From Molossus alvarezi (Eukaryota > Chordata > Mammalia > Chiroptera > Molossidae): a DNA stretch of 64,000 nt. This document shows positions 10,526 through 21,984 of the stretch, piece by piece. The stretch is taken from positions 18,523,501 through 18,587,500 of the forward strand of contig CM073886.1 in the NCBI GenBank assembly GCA_037176705.1, read 5' to 3'. A program made the translations under genes and the position numbers. The notes under the pieces are model-generated. The model was not told the origin of the DNA and did not search any database. It saw only the letters and a list, made by a program, of their open reading frames with translations. Every line of letters starts with the position of its first letter. Within the stretch, counting starts at the first letter, position 1.

Positions 10526-10612
10526 GGAAAAGAGTGTGACAGAATAAAGTAGGATGGAGTAGAATAGATTGGAGTGACAAGGAGTTGAATAGAATGGCAC
10601 GGAATAATCTGT

Positions 10613-11399
10613 TTGTAAGTTTCAATTAAAAGCCATAGACAGAGAAACTCTATCACATATCTGTATTAAGACAGCATGCATCCTTTGAGAAAATGAAGAT
10701 GATATTGCCTACAAGAGGAGCAATATCGGTCTCCCTTTGGCTAGGGACAAAATATGTATCTACATATATATTAGAATTATGGAAAATAACCTCTCCTTAC
10801 AATGCTATCGTCAACTTATGATGTGTCAAATGCCTGCACCAGATGTAGAAATTATCTGGAGTAGACAACAGAGCATTAAAAAACCCACAAATCAGAGTCA
10901 GTGTCTGCTTGTGAGCAGACATCTAGAAGGAAAACATTTCCAGGGAATGAGAGAAAAATTGGCAGCCGTCACTTCCCTTCCAAAAGGCAGAAAGACCCTG
11001 GCATATTCCCATAGCTTGTGTTTTACCAAAATTGATGTCTCTGGGTCCTGGTGTTATTCCCATCTTTTAGGTTTTTTTTTTTTTTATCTTGAACAGAATT
11101 GTTTTCTCTCTGAGTACCTAGTGCCAAAATAGTAGGTCAGAGCGAAAGCCGCTTTCGCACAACTGGAGGTCCTCGCCTCTCCCAGCTGTCAGGTGATGGG
11201 TGTGATTGTTTCCGTGGCCGGTGTGCAGCCTGGGAGTCACTCTGACCTCGGAGCCAACTAGCATAAATGGGCAGATGAGCCATTTGCTGGGTCGCCCTCA
11301 ACCTGGTCTCGGGCCTCAATTCTCAGCAATTCCACCGAGCTTTACCGATTTCATCTATATAAATGCCTACAATTAATATTTTTTTCTTAGCCCATTAAA
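10613..11399. other. Single-copy DNA, no gene seen
   Basis: AT-rich up to 11130, then GC-richer to 11335. The 131-codon frame at 10737-11132 has no recognised domain. A T-run lies at about 11071-11083. Nothing supports a gene. Confidence 0.4.
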
Positions 11400-11760
11400 T
11401 CAGCTAGGGTTAGGTTAGGTCATGAGTGATAGAAGACAGTGGTTTTAAAAAGTTAGAAGTTTTCATTTCTCTTGCATAAAAGGAAGTCCAGAGATAAGAG
11501 TGGCAGGGCCGGTGTGGGGACTCTCGGATCGCCCATCTATCAAGATGCTCCGCCAGCCTCCATCCGGGGCCTCCACCTGCTGATGCAGAACATCCTCATC
11601 CCAACAAGCACCCAAGAGAACTGGGGGTATCAGGTCACATTTCCTCTTTTCAAGGGCACTTCCTGGAAGTTGCTCACACTGATGTCACTTACATTGAATT
11701 AGCCAGAATTTAGCCACATGGCTACACAGGTCTGCAAAGGAAGATGGTAAAAGTAGTGTG
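11400..11760. mobile_element. Ancient interspersed repeat, family uncertain
   Basis: GTTAGAAGTTTTCATTTCTC, AAGTCCAGAGATAAGAGTGGC, CACTTCCTGGAAGTTGCTCAC, ATTGAATTAGCCAGAATT and TAGCCACATGGCTACAC occur in the order of a common old mammalian repeat. I cannot name its family with confidence. Confidence 0.35.
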
Positions 11761-12129
11761 TATTGTGAGTAGCCACGTCGTCTGCAGAAGCAGCGGGTCT
11801 CTTCCTAGAAACAGGGGGATTCAGCAAAGCACGAGCACTCTCTGTTGCATCCATGGCAATGGAGACTGCCAAAGCAACATATCATGAGCCTTGGTTGCAA
11901 GTATTTATTTGTCGCTACTTTGGTGTGAACTGGATTGCAAAGTCTTTTCCCACAACTATGCACTCCTATTTATTTTTACCTTTCTGCTAGGCCTGGGTTA
12001 CCTTGGGTCCTGGGAAGAATCAGGATAGAGGACTGAGGACTGTGGTTTATTTATTATTTCTGGCTTAGGTGGAGAGCATAGGAAGCCTGCTTATGTCTTT
12101 GAGAACAGGGGTTGTATTTTGCTCCACTT
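11761..12129. other. Single-copy DNA, no gene seen
   Basis: No repeat or coding signal recognised. Confidence 0.4.
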
Positions 12130-12375
12130 CAGTTGTTTTTTATTTTTTTTAAATTTTTTTTCCTTTATTCATTATAGAGAGAGAGGAAGGGAGAGGGAGA
12201 GAGAGATAGAAACATTGATGAGAAACAGTATCGACTGGCCGCCTCCTGCATGCCCCCCACTGGGGATCAGGCCCACAACCTGGGCATGTGTCCTGACCGG
12301 GAATCACATCAGCGACCTCTTGGTGCCTGGGTCGATGCTCAACCACGGAGCCACACCAGCCAGACCAGTTGTTTT
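12130..12375 (-). mobile_element. VES SINE with target-site duplication
   Basis: An antisense VES copy with a T-rich 3' end at 12136-12165, a GA-rich region, then GACTGGCCGCCTCCTGCATGC and GAGCCACACCAGCCAGAC. A 10-bp duplication CAGTTGTTTT lies at 12130-12139 and 12366-12375. It belongs to the subgroup with the CCCCCCACTGGGGATC block, unlike the copy at 5356. Confidence 0.9.
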
Positions 12376-12499
12376 CTTTGTCCTCAATATTCCTTCACCC
12401 AAGAAAGCCCTGGTTGATCTAAGCACCTGGGTTACCGCGGGACCCGAGTCAGGCCAACTCCTTGTCCTCACGACAATCATGCATTGAGATTAGCGCTGT

Positions 12500-12790
12500 T
12501 CAGGAAATAAACATCATGAGGTTGCAGAGAGGCATCAGGCCCGGGAGCAAGCCTGTCTAGGTGCAAGGTAGCCTGAAAGACAACTTTGAGGACAGAACAA
12601 CTGACTTGTAGCCTGGAGGGCAAGATAAAGTCATCCAGTCAAGGAGCCAGGGAAAGGGGTGCCGTCAGGAGGACTGGCATGTGCCAAAGCCCGGAATGAA
12701 AAGTTTGATGTGTTCAGTGTTCAAGAATACAGGGGAGGTCCGTGTTCAGTGTCACAGGGGTTGGGGGAGAGTAATGCTCCATGCTAAGAA
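12500..12790 (-). mobile_element. L2 LINE relic, antisense
   Basis: CATGTGCCAAAGCCCGGAATG, GATGTGTTCAGTGTTCAAG and the flanking sequence match the reverse complement of the L2 stretch that includes GCAAAGGCCCTGAGG and GTGTTCGAGGAACAG. Confidence 0.6.
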
Positions 12791-13117
12791 GGTGCCCTAC
12801 ACACGGCTCAATATTGGAAAGGCAGACTTTCCCCCATTCAGGAATTTTATCTGAAATCCATCTGTATATACAAGTCTTTGGTACCCCAGTCTTTCCTGGA
12901 ATAATTCCAGCATGGAGTGGTAGGGAGAAGGATATTTAGGTGAAGGTATGAAGAGAGAGGTTTTGATGGAGACATTTAGTTGGGGGGTTATAACATTTCT
13001 GGACTGAGCAGTACAGCCTCCAGAGATGAGACCATTTCCCTCAAGTTTTGTTTATTTTTTTCCTAGTTTGTCCTTTCTGTCAGATGTGGCCGATCATGTG
13101 CTTAATTCAACAAGAAC

Positions 13118-13166
<49 letters not shown>

Positions 13167-13989
13167 CTCCATTGGAGCCTGAAGCTCTTGCTAGTGTCTG
13201 CTGGCTTCCTAGTTGGCATGTTTGCCTCTCCATTTGTTTTGGTAATTTGGGGAATTTTCTTTTCATTTGTAAACTTGTTATGATCTCCCACAAACTTTCC
13301 TGCCCTCGTTTGGTAAATATCTTGGTATCTTCACATTGAAAGCACCACCTCATCTGTGAACTGGATGCCCACTTCCCAAAATACCGTTCCGGAGGAGAAA
13401 GTTGGAACCGAAAGGACTGGAAACAGTCACAGTGGCCACCAGTGACATCCATGGTGACAGCGTTCATGGGAGTGAAGTCTGCTTGAGCCGTGAATTGAGC
13501 CAGCACTTTGCTAGCAAGTGGGGCTAAGAAAAGAAAAAGGAAATGGGTTTACACGAGGACAGCTGTCCTAGACGGCTCTTGATCTAATTTTGACAGGTGG
13601 CGAACTTTCCTTGGAAGCTCAGTAACTGTAATCTCACATAGTTTTGAAACGTATAGTTGCCCTACTTCTGCCACTGCACAGACATGACTTTTTGGTCTTC
13701 TTATTGTACATTACACTTTTTTGTCTTGTCAATGTGCTGTTGGATCACCCACGTGGGTCACTCTTTCAGCCTCCACTTTGCAGCTTCCTATTATGAAGGG
13801 AGAAAAACTGAGGTCCAAGGGAGTGGACAGGTCCTTCCTTATCGCGCTGCATGCTCCGCATGGAGTTAGCTTCACTTTCTCCCAACGAAGTTGCCCTATG
13901 TAGTCACTCAGTTGTGAGGTCATGGAAGTGGTAACTGCCCTGACACAGTCTTTGGGTTATATACTGTTCTCTTGGTAAAAACCTGTCAA
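12791..13989. other. Single-copy DNA with a TC microsatellite, no gene seen
   Basis: Apart from the TC repeat, no family or domain is recognised. Frames of 85 codons (+) and 134 codons (-) run through the dinucleotide repeat, which cannot carry a stop. Confidence 0.4.
13121..13162. repeat. (TC)21 microsatellite
   Basis: Uninterrupted TC dinucleotides for about 42 bases. Confidence 0.97.
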
Positions 13990-14665
<676 letters not shown>

Positions 14666-15789
14666 TCTGAGTTCTATGTGGGAGACTGACTCTGACCCAA
14701 CAACAACCCATGGATGACTTTCAGCCTTGTCCTAACACCCATTTCACATTATTCTAGCTCAGATGTTGCAAGTGAATTGTGGATTGATGGTCCAAAGATG
14801 CCTTCATTCAGTTTTGTTGGATGAGTCATCAGCAGACATACTTAGAGCCATCCATGGTCTAGGTGTTGGGCACCAGGAGCCCTCAAGTGAACACTGTTAT
14901 TTGCACATTCCTGTCTGTCTGGTTACCCTATTGTCCTTCCTTATGTCTCCATTTATCATGAAAAGCTCACAGCATTTATTACCTAAAGGAATCTTCCATC
15001 AGTTGAAATGCCGTCTTCGGTCCTACAGATACTAGAATAGGTCCATACTCAAACAAGTAAAGGCGTCTTTGTTCCTCTTCCCATGGAAGATTACACTGGA
15101 TTCAGGTATAAGTGACTCAGACTGACCAGGTATAATAACCAGGTGCGTGGCATTTCTGAGCATTCATAGGTGGAAGCAACAGGTTGGACACGTGACAATT
15201 TCTCAGCCCACAAAGAACACTGAGTATGATAGCTTTAAATGGGCCATTACCTTTTTTATATTTATCCCAAACTGTTAAGGTCAGCATTAAAATCTGACCT
15301 TTTCCCTGCCAACTCGTTTGAAGTAATTAACCCCTGTGTCTTGAAACACAAGGAAGCTATGACTTTGTTATTAAATTCTCATAAAGAGCCTATTAATATT
15401 AAAATTGCTTCACTCTTGGGCTGAATGTATTAACGGCCTTGCACTGGGTAAACACAAACCCTCAGCATGGTGTTTTAAAATGCATGAGTGCAGACATGTA
15501 CTTCCAGCTACCTCCCCTGTAGCAGAACGTTACGCCTTTTGTGACAATTTCCTCTCATATTTGTTCAAATGTTTCCATTTTAAATCTGTGTCCCTAGGTT
15601 TCCATCTGTTCACAGGGAACTCATTCAACTGCTAGCAGCGATAGGCCGAGCACCTATAGTGACCCCAGCTCCTGTCTCTTTAATTGTTATCTCCCAGAAC
15701 ACTACTCAAACCCGAATCTTCCTATGGGGAGTATGGCTTGTGATTTTTGCTCTATTTGGAAAGATTGTTCTTTAAGGTGGGCTAAAATA
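14666..15789. other. Mostly single-copy DNA, no gene seen
   Basis: A weak antisense L2-like piece lies at about 14800-14900 (TAGGTGTTGGGCACCAGGAGC). The rest shows no recognised repeat or coding domain. Confidence 0.4.
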
Positions 15790-15915
15790 CCTGTGCATCA
15801 CCTGTGAAAGTGCTAAAAGATGTAGATTTAGGCAAGGCACCCTAGACCTCCTGAATCAGAAAAGATGAGACTTTTCTAAATCTGCTATATAAACTAAGTT
15901 CTGGAGGGGTTTCCT
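15790..15915. mobile_element. hAT-type DNA transposon fragment (MER20/MER5-like)
   Basis: TGTGCATCACCTGTGAAAGTG followed by AGACCTCCTGAATCAGAAAAG resembles the internal block GCATCACCTGGGAAC...CTACTGAATCAGAAACTC. Both termini are lost. Confidence 0.45.
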
Positions 15916-15959
15916 GTAGTGACCCTTACTGTAAACACTGGGAGTTTGGCGTGATAATT

Positions 15960-16078
15960 CACAACATGCTGAGCTATGATACAGCAGGAAATGGGAGTGC
16001 TGGACATTTGCTCTTATGGATCTTACAGTTTATTGGGGAAACACATAATAAACAAGGGGAAATAAATAATTACAAATA
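15960..16078 (-). mobile_element. L2 LINE relic, antisense
   Basis: ATGGATCTTACAGTTTATTGG and ACACATAATAAACAAGGGG match the reverse complement of L2 near its 3' end, normally GGAGCTTACATTCTAGTGGGG. Confidence 0.5.
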
Positions 16079-16079
16079 T

Positions 16080-18000
16080 TAATAAGCATAATTCTGCCTC
16101 TGGGAAGATGGAGTATATCCACTCCAAACAGGAAGTCCAGAGAAATCTACTACACTGAGACACATCATAGTCAAATTTATAAAAATGAAAACAGAGGAAA
16201 GAAATCTTGGAAGTAGAGAGAAAAAGGATACTGTACCCAGGGGAGGAAACAACGAGAAGGAGAGCAGATTTCTCGCCCAAAGGCATGGACGCAAGAAGGA
16301 AGCACCATGACATTTTTCAGGGAAGAAAATGCTTGTGGCCTCAGAATTCTATTTGCAGCGTAAACACCCTTCAGAAATGAAGACGTTGTCAGAGGAACTT
16401 CTCTAAAGAGAAAGGTCATGATAAAAGAAGGGATCTTAGAGCATCAGAAAGAAAGAATACAAAAATAGGGGTAAACGCAAGAAACGTTCCCTCTCTAGAT
16501 GTTTTCAGAATTATGCTTTATGACCCAAGTCTATACTGTCTATAAGGAACCATGTTCAAACTTAACTATTTAGGTAGATTGAAAATATAAGGATGGAAAA
16601 GAGATATCATGCAAACAGCAATGAAAAGAAAGCAGGAATAGCTACATTAGTATCAGATCAAGTAGACTTAAGAGCAAGGAAAATTGCCAGAGAGAGAGTA
16701 TTATGAATATAATCAATATAAAATCAAATATAAAGATGTCAGTCCAACAAAGAACATAACAACCTTCAATGTGCATGCGTCAAACAACACAACTACAAAA
16801 TATGTTAAGCAAGGAAACTGAAAGGTGAGATGGGGAAAGTGACAATTAAAGCTGAGAACTTAAACACCCGTCTGTTAGCAATGCATAGAAAACCAGACTG
16901 AAAAGAAAGGATAAAAAAGAACTCAACCACAATACACAGCATCTGCTCGATGTTATGGAACATTCCACCCCCAAGAGCGGAATGTGTTCTGTTGAAGTGT
17001 CCATCAACATATAACAAGGCAGGTCACATCATGAAACAAACTTCAAACAATTAAATATAATCAAAGTCACAGGGAGTGTGTTCTCTGACCACAGTGGCAT
17101 TGATTTAGGAATTAATAACAGAAAGGTAACAGGGAAATATTCCAACATTTGGAAACTAAGCACCATACTCCTAAAAATTTCATGGGTTAAGAAAGAAGTC
17201 TCCAGGGAAATAATGCCATGAAAGTGAATGAAAAGGAAAACACAACATGAAAACCCATGGGACAGAGCTGAAGTTATGCTGAGAGTAAAATTTATGCAAT
17301 GAGTGAATACATTAGAAAAGAGGATAAGCCTTAAATCAATAATCAAGGTCCCACCTTAAAAACCTAGAAAAAGATAGAGTATCTAACTTATTTCCTTCAA
17401 ATAAATACCTAAAAAAAAATTGCAAAATCAACCCATATCAAATAAGGAAGTAATAAAGATAAGAGCAGAAATCAATTAAATTGAAAATAGTAAAACAATA
17501 GAGAAAAATCAATGAGAGGAAGAGCTGACCCTTTCAAAAAGATCAATGAAATTGACAAACCTCTAGAAAAATTGACAAAGAAAAGAGAGAGGACACAAAT
17601 GATCAATATTAAGAATGAACAGAGTGTATCACTTCAGACCTTGCCTATATCAAAGGGTAATAACAACTCTACACACATATATTTGACACTTACATGGAAT
17701 GACCTCTTCCTTGTAAAATGTAAACTGCCTTAATTCCCTTAATACAAGACAGAACATTTAAATGTCCTTGTAACTATTAAGGAAATCAAATTTCTAATTT
17801 AATCCCCCTGAAAGAAATCTCCAGACCAGAAGTTTTATCAGAGAATTTTACCAAATGTTTAAAGAAGCGACACTAATTATATTCCGTCTCTTCCAGAAAA
17901 CAGAAAATAAGTGAAAACTTCCCAATTCATTTTATGAACCTAGTATGACTCTGATACCAAAATCATACAAGGCCAGCACACACACACACACACACATACA

Positions 18001-18038
<38 letters not shown>

Positions 18039-18835
18039 TACAGATTGATAACCTCATGACCATAGATAAAAATTTATTTTTGTCTATGTCAAAATGCTTG
18101 AAAGTAGAATTTAGCAATATATAAAAAGAATTATACATCTTGACCAAGTGGGATTTATTCCAGGGATATCAGACTGGTTCAATATTCACAATCAAATCAA
18201 TGTCATCAACCTTATTAAGAAGAAAATGACTTGGTCATATAAATCAATGTAGACAAAATATTTGATAAAATTTAACACTCATTTATGACAAAAAATGTAT
18301 CCAAAAAATAGGAATAGAGGGGACCTTCCTCAGTTTGGTGATGAACATCTACCGAAAACCCTATAGCTAACCTATGGACTTGGAAATTTAAAATAGAATG
18401 CCATTAACAATGACTCAAAAAAATAAAAAAAAACTTAACTAAAAATTTGCAATGTGTGTACACATCTTAAGTGCTGAATGCTCCAAAATGCTGACAAAAA
18501 TAATTTTTAAAAAATCAAAGAGGGTACTTACCATGTTCATGTGTTGGAAGAGTCAACATAACAAAGATGACAGTTGCTTTCCAAGTTGACAGACAGGTAC
18601 AATGCCATTCTATCAAAATCCCAGTAAGAATTTTTTTCAGATATAGGTTAAGATTATTCTTTAATATATAAGGAAAGGCAGTGAAATTGAAGTAGCTGAA
18701 CAAGCATGAAGTGGGAGAAATGAGTCTACCCGATTTCAAGACTTATTATTTGGCTACAGCAATCGAGACTCTGGTGTTAGCAGATGTTTAGACACATCGG
18801 GCAATAAAACAGAATGTAGGGCCCCAAATAGATTT
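16080..18835 (+). mobile_element. Old LINE-1, first half (late ORF1 to mid ORF2)
   Basis: Diverged L1M-type sequence in sense. 16080-16440 resembles late ORF1. 16560-16800 resembles the ORF2 endonuclease region (AGCAGGAATAGCTACATTAG, ATCAGATCAAGTAGACTTAAG). 17500-17640 resembles an ORF2 stretch, decoding to KINEIDKPLEKLTKKRERTQ and ending in ACACAAATGATCAATATTAAG. 17815-18400 lies towards the reverse-transcriptase part (TGGGATTTATTCCAGGGATA). Many stops and frameshifts make it non-functional. The element breaks off near 18835 and resumes at about 24105. Confidence 0.75.
17977..18034. repeat. (CA)n microsatellite inside the L1
   Basis: CA repeats with two CATA interruptions. They sit where L1 normally has an A/C-rich stretch, so they may have grown from that seed. 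Confidence 0.95.
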
Positions 18836-19234
18836 TTAAAAAGATTCAGATGGTTTATTAACTTACACAGCAGACAGAGGAAGTGAAAGTAGCCATGGGC
18901 GCTAGCTATTTGTATCATGTCTCCTAGTGGGCAACACTGAGAGGTTATGTGACTGTAACATGAATGACAGGACACACGGTTGCTAAGGGGCCAATGCCAT
19001 GCTACAGCTGCTAACTTTTTTAGCTTCTTATACACCCTAGGATAGGTGAAGCATATTCTCATAACTCGTCAGAAGAAGAGAGGTAATGAGAAACTGTCCC
19101 ATGACAGCCCACAGCCTCTTTGGTACATAGAGAGACACGTAGGAAATGATCTTGAGAAGCTCTTTAAAAGCCTCCCATGGTCTCATGTCCTGGATGGATC
19201 ACAAGGCATTCTGCCAAGACGCAGATCAGTTATG
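18836..19234. other. Unclassified insert inside the split L1
   Basis: Sequence beginning near GGTTTATTAACTTACACAG interrupts the old L1. I do not recognise a family. The TTTATTAA start is compatible with an antisense LTR polyadenylation region, but nothing else supports this. Confidence 0.3.
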
Positions 19235-19505
19235 ATGTAAGCCTTTTCTTTTCTTTTTTTTTTTTGTATCCTCACCCAAGGACATTTTTTAGATATTTTG
19301 TTCAGATAGAGTGGGAGGGGGAGAGAGAGAAATATCGACGGAAAAGGAGATATCGAGGGGTTGCCACCCACACGATCCAACCAGGGCCGGGGACAAACTG
19401 CAACCAAAGTACGCGCCCTTAGCAGAAACTGAACCCGGGTCTCTGGACCGCAGGCCAAACTCTAACCACTGAGCAAAACTGGCCAGGGCAATGTAAGCCT
19501 TTTCT
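19235..19505 (-). mobile_element. VES SINE with 15-bp target-site duplication
   Basis: An antisense VES SINE (19250-19490) flanked by perfect 15-bp duplications ATGTAAGCCTTTTCT at 19235-19249 and 19491-19505. The minus-strand head reads GCCCTGGCCAGTTTTGCTCAG. It belongs to the same subgroup as the 5356 copy (GGTTGCAGTTTGTCCCCGGCC block). Confidence 0.95.
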
Positions 19506-19559
19506 ATGTGACCAGTGTAGATATGGGCAAGGTTGTGAGGGGGCCACCGTAGAGTCATT

Positions 19560-20120
19560 CTAAAGAAATAAAGAAACGTGGATTATAAAAATGGAAACAC
19601 CAGTAAGAGATATGTGAAAGAAGAGTAAAAATGGAGAGAAGAAATCGAAGAGGTAATGGGGATGAATTTTACAGAATTAAAGACAGGTAAAAGATCTCAG
19701 ATTGAAAGGTCTAATAATATTCCCCCAAGGAAGGGGAATGAAAAAGCCACACATGAATGTAAGGGCAGGAAATTTAAGAATATCAAGGACAAGGAAAGAT
19801 TCTGCAAGTCTCTAGAGAGAAAGAGAAGAAAACCAACAATGAAACATTAGGTTTATATTTGACTTCTCAATAGAAATGTGCATGTATTAAAACCAATGAA
19901 GTTTTTTTTGTTTGTTTGTTTTGGTACATGCCCCTAGACACTAGGGCCTAGCGGGAACTGAACCCGGGACTCTCTGGTCCGCAGGCCGATGCTCCAACCA
20001 CTGAGCCAAACTGGCCAGGGCAAAGTTTTTTTAATACATTTGGAAATTGAAGGAAAATATTTAAATTATACTTTTATATCAAGTCAATCTGGCAGCCAAA
20101 TATGAGGGAATAATATATTA
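19560..20120 (+). mobile_element. LINE-1/HAL1 ORF1-like fragment
   Basis: AAGAAATCGAAGAGGTAATGG, GAATATCAAGGACAAGG and TTGACTTCTCAATAGAAATG follow the order of an L1M/HAL1 ORF1 region. The 64-codon frame at 19656-19850 is Lys/Arg-rich but lacks any complete ORF1 domain. A truncated VES copy has inserted into it. Confidence 0.5.
19911..20021 (-). mobile_element. Truncated VES SINE
   Basis: Only the tRNA-related head is present (minus strand GCCCTGGCCAGTTTGGCTCAG to about the B box GGTTCAGTTCC). A TTTG-rich stretch replaces the body. AAGTTTTTTT on both sides (from 19900 and 20023) suggests a short target-site duplication, making it a 3'-truncated insertion. Confidence 0.8.
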
Positions 20121-20473
20121 TTTCCAGGAACCTCTACGTCTAGATAGGATGTAGCTGTTGGTGGGAGACTTACATTTCTGCTTCCACAAGGGAAAAGCTA
20201 GAAAATTTATAAAAAATTATGTTTTAGCTATATCAGAGAGTCATGGAAATGCAGATTCAATATAATAAAACTTCATACAGGGTAGAGCTGCGTTCTGAAG
20301 TGAGCCGGTGATTGTCAGCTGTATCTTTTGCCAGAGGCACTTGCTATTCTAGAAAAAGGCTGAAGATCTTAGCTGCTCCAGGCAGAAGGCCTCTGCTTGG
20401 GCAAGAAAAATCAGCAAAGAATCTACGTGTTGCTGAAGAGACAAGTTAGACAATTGAAGAGCCTCAAACACAT

Positions 20474-20522
<49 letters not shown>

Positions 20523-20708
20523 TATTTGCTAATGTATGAGGCTGTATGGGAGGTTGACAGGATATGCCAAAAGAATCTAAAAGAAGATGAAGGTCTCATG
20601 GTGCTTAGGAAGCTAGAAGTTTTTCTCAGATACTTAATCATCTTCCCCCCCTATCCATTCGGTAAATTTTGAGATGACACAAGGCAGAGGTTTAAAAAAA
20701 TAAATTTA
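20121..20708. other. Unclassified DNA within the L1 nest
   Basis: No coding domain. GGCTGAAGATCTTAGCTGCTC followed by CAGGCAGAAGGCCTCTGC could be an L1 5' UTR remnant, but this is weak. It contains the CA microsatellite at 20476-20520. Confidence 0.3.
20476..20520. repeat. (CA)22 microsatellite
   Basis: Uninterrupted AC/CA dinucleotides for about 44 bases. Confidence 0.97.
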
Positions 20709-20919
20709 GTCCGGCCACTGTGGCTCAGTGGTTGAGCATCAACCCATGCACCAAGGGGTCACCGGTTCGATTCCCAGTCAGGACACATGCCCAGGTTGTG
20801 GGCCCAATCCCCAGTGGGGGGGCATGCAGGAGGTGGCCAATAGATGTTCTCTCTCATCGGTGTTTCTATCTCTCTCTCCTTCGCACTTCCTCTCTCTTTA
20901 AAAATCAATAAAGGGAAGA

Positions 20920-20970
<51 letters not shown>

Positions 20971-20972
20971 AT
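20709..20972 (+). mobile_element. VES SINE with (AAAT)n tail
   Basis: A sense VES copy: GTCCGGCCACTGTGGCTCAG head, GGTTCGATTCC B box, CCCCAGTGGGG block, CT-rich region, AAAATCAATAAAG, then about 13 AAAT units at 20919-20971. It belongs to the subgroup with CATGCACCAAGGGGTC, shared with 35700 and 37856. No clear target-site duplication. Confidence 0.9.
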
Positions 20973-21289
20973 GGAAAACCCCAGGTGGACAGAACTGAAT
21001 CACCCATATCTTTTGGGCATAAAGAAACAAAAATTTTAGCTTCTTAAAAGTCCATGAAACTAACAACATAGGAATACGTGTGATCCAGACAGAAATTATC
21101 TTAAAGTTGCAACTCAACCCAATGAATCTCAATACCTGACTGAAATGATATAATCACTCATTTACTCTATTGTATATCATAAGAAGGAGAAAACTCTCTC
21201 TGGTAGAAGATATTATCATCAAGAGTACCCACAGCTCTTTGATACAAGATGGTCAGCATCAGAGGGAAGAGGGACATGGAAGAGATTAA
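20973..21289. other. No gene seen
   Basis: No recognised family. It may be the body of the L1 whose 3' end follows. Confidence 0.35.
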
Positions 21290-21435
21290 CCAAAGAATTT
21301 ATATGCATATATGCATAGCCCACAGACACAGACAATAGTGCGGTGAAGGCCTGAGGGGGCAGAGTGGCAGGGTCAATGAAGGAAAAAGGGGTACATCTGT
21401 AATACTTCTAACAATACAGATAAATTAAAAAAACA
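21290..21435 (+). mobile_element. Bat LINE-1 3' end, sense
   Basis: CATATATGCATAGCCCACAG, ACAGACAATAGTGCGGTGAAG and GTACATCTGTAATACTTCTAA followed by an A-rich end. This is the sense form of the 3' UTR seen antisense at 7203 and 59443. Confidence 0.7.
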
Positions 21436-21705
21436 AAAAACAAAAACATAAGAACATGTCACATCACAGTACCTTATTACTTGCCCCTACTGGGTAGGGC
21501 CTACCCAATCTGTGAAATTTATATTTACTTAATTTAAATAAAAAAGAGAATATGATGAAAAAAAATTTTTTAAATAAATTTGTTAAAAAATTACAATTGA
21601 GAGGAGAAATCATATGAGTGATAATCAATAGTTAAAATAAGTAATAGAAGCAAACCAAGATAATCTAGACATTTGGGTTAATAGACAAAAACTTTAAAAT
21701 TATGC

Positions 21706-21984
21706 TTATGTGCTTAAAATAGTGGAAAAGATGGATTTCCCACATATGATTGTAATCATATGGTTCTTAGCTTTATTTGACTGATGTATTTCACTTAGTA
21801 TTATGTTTTCAAGGTCCATCCATGTTGTCACAAATGGCAGTATTTCATCTTTTCCTATGGCTGAGTAGTATTCCATAGTGTATATGTACCACATCTTTTT
21901 ATCCAATTCTCTATCTAAGGGCACTTTGGTTGTTTCCATGTCTTGGCCACCGTGAATAATGCTGCAATGAACATAGGGCTGCAT
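21706..21984 (-). pseudogene. LINE-1 ORF2 C-terminal fragment
   Basis: A 92-codon open stretch with the L1 ORF2 C-terminal signature: WYIYTMEYYSAIGKDEILPF, then TTWMDLENIILSEIHQSNKA. The homologous region recurs at 43239-43538 and 59735-60124. It has no promoter or intact upstream domain and is a transposon remnant, not a host gene. Confidence 0.8.

Larger units (their letters stand above)
8885..10612. repeat. GGAAT/GGAGT pentamer satellite array
   Basis: About 1.7 kb of pentamer repeats, GGAAT and GGAGT on +, like the ATTCC unit of human satellites II and III. The edges (about 8885-9205 and 10531-10612) are degenerate and out of register. The core at 9206-10530 holds 265 pentamers in a single 5-bp register: variants are substitutions, and all length changes are multiples of 5. 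The left half is GGAGT-rich and the right half GGAAT-rich. Higher-order repeats of 120 bp (left) and about 115 bp (right) are visible. Open frames of up to 583 codons on both strands arise because neither the unit nor its complement contains a stop in any frame. They encode only monotonous pentapeptide repeats and are not genes. Confidence 0.95.

Noticed and set aside
8885..10612. CRISPR-like regular spacing
   Set aside because: The array is a contiguous pentamer satellite without unique spacers, in a mammalian genome.
8874..10656. Open frames of 500-583 codons on the minus strand and 250 codons on the plus strand
   Set aside because: They translate a stop-free pentamer satellite into monotonous repeats in several frames and both strands at once. 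This is a property of the GGAAT unit, not coding evidence.
11407..11420. Telomere-like GGGTTAGGTTAGG
   Set aside because: Only about two partial units; far too short for an interstitial telomeric repeat.
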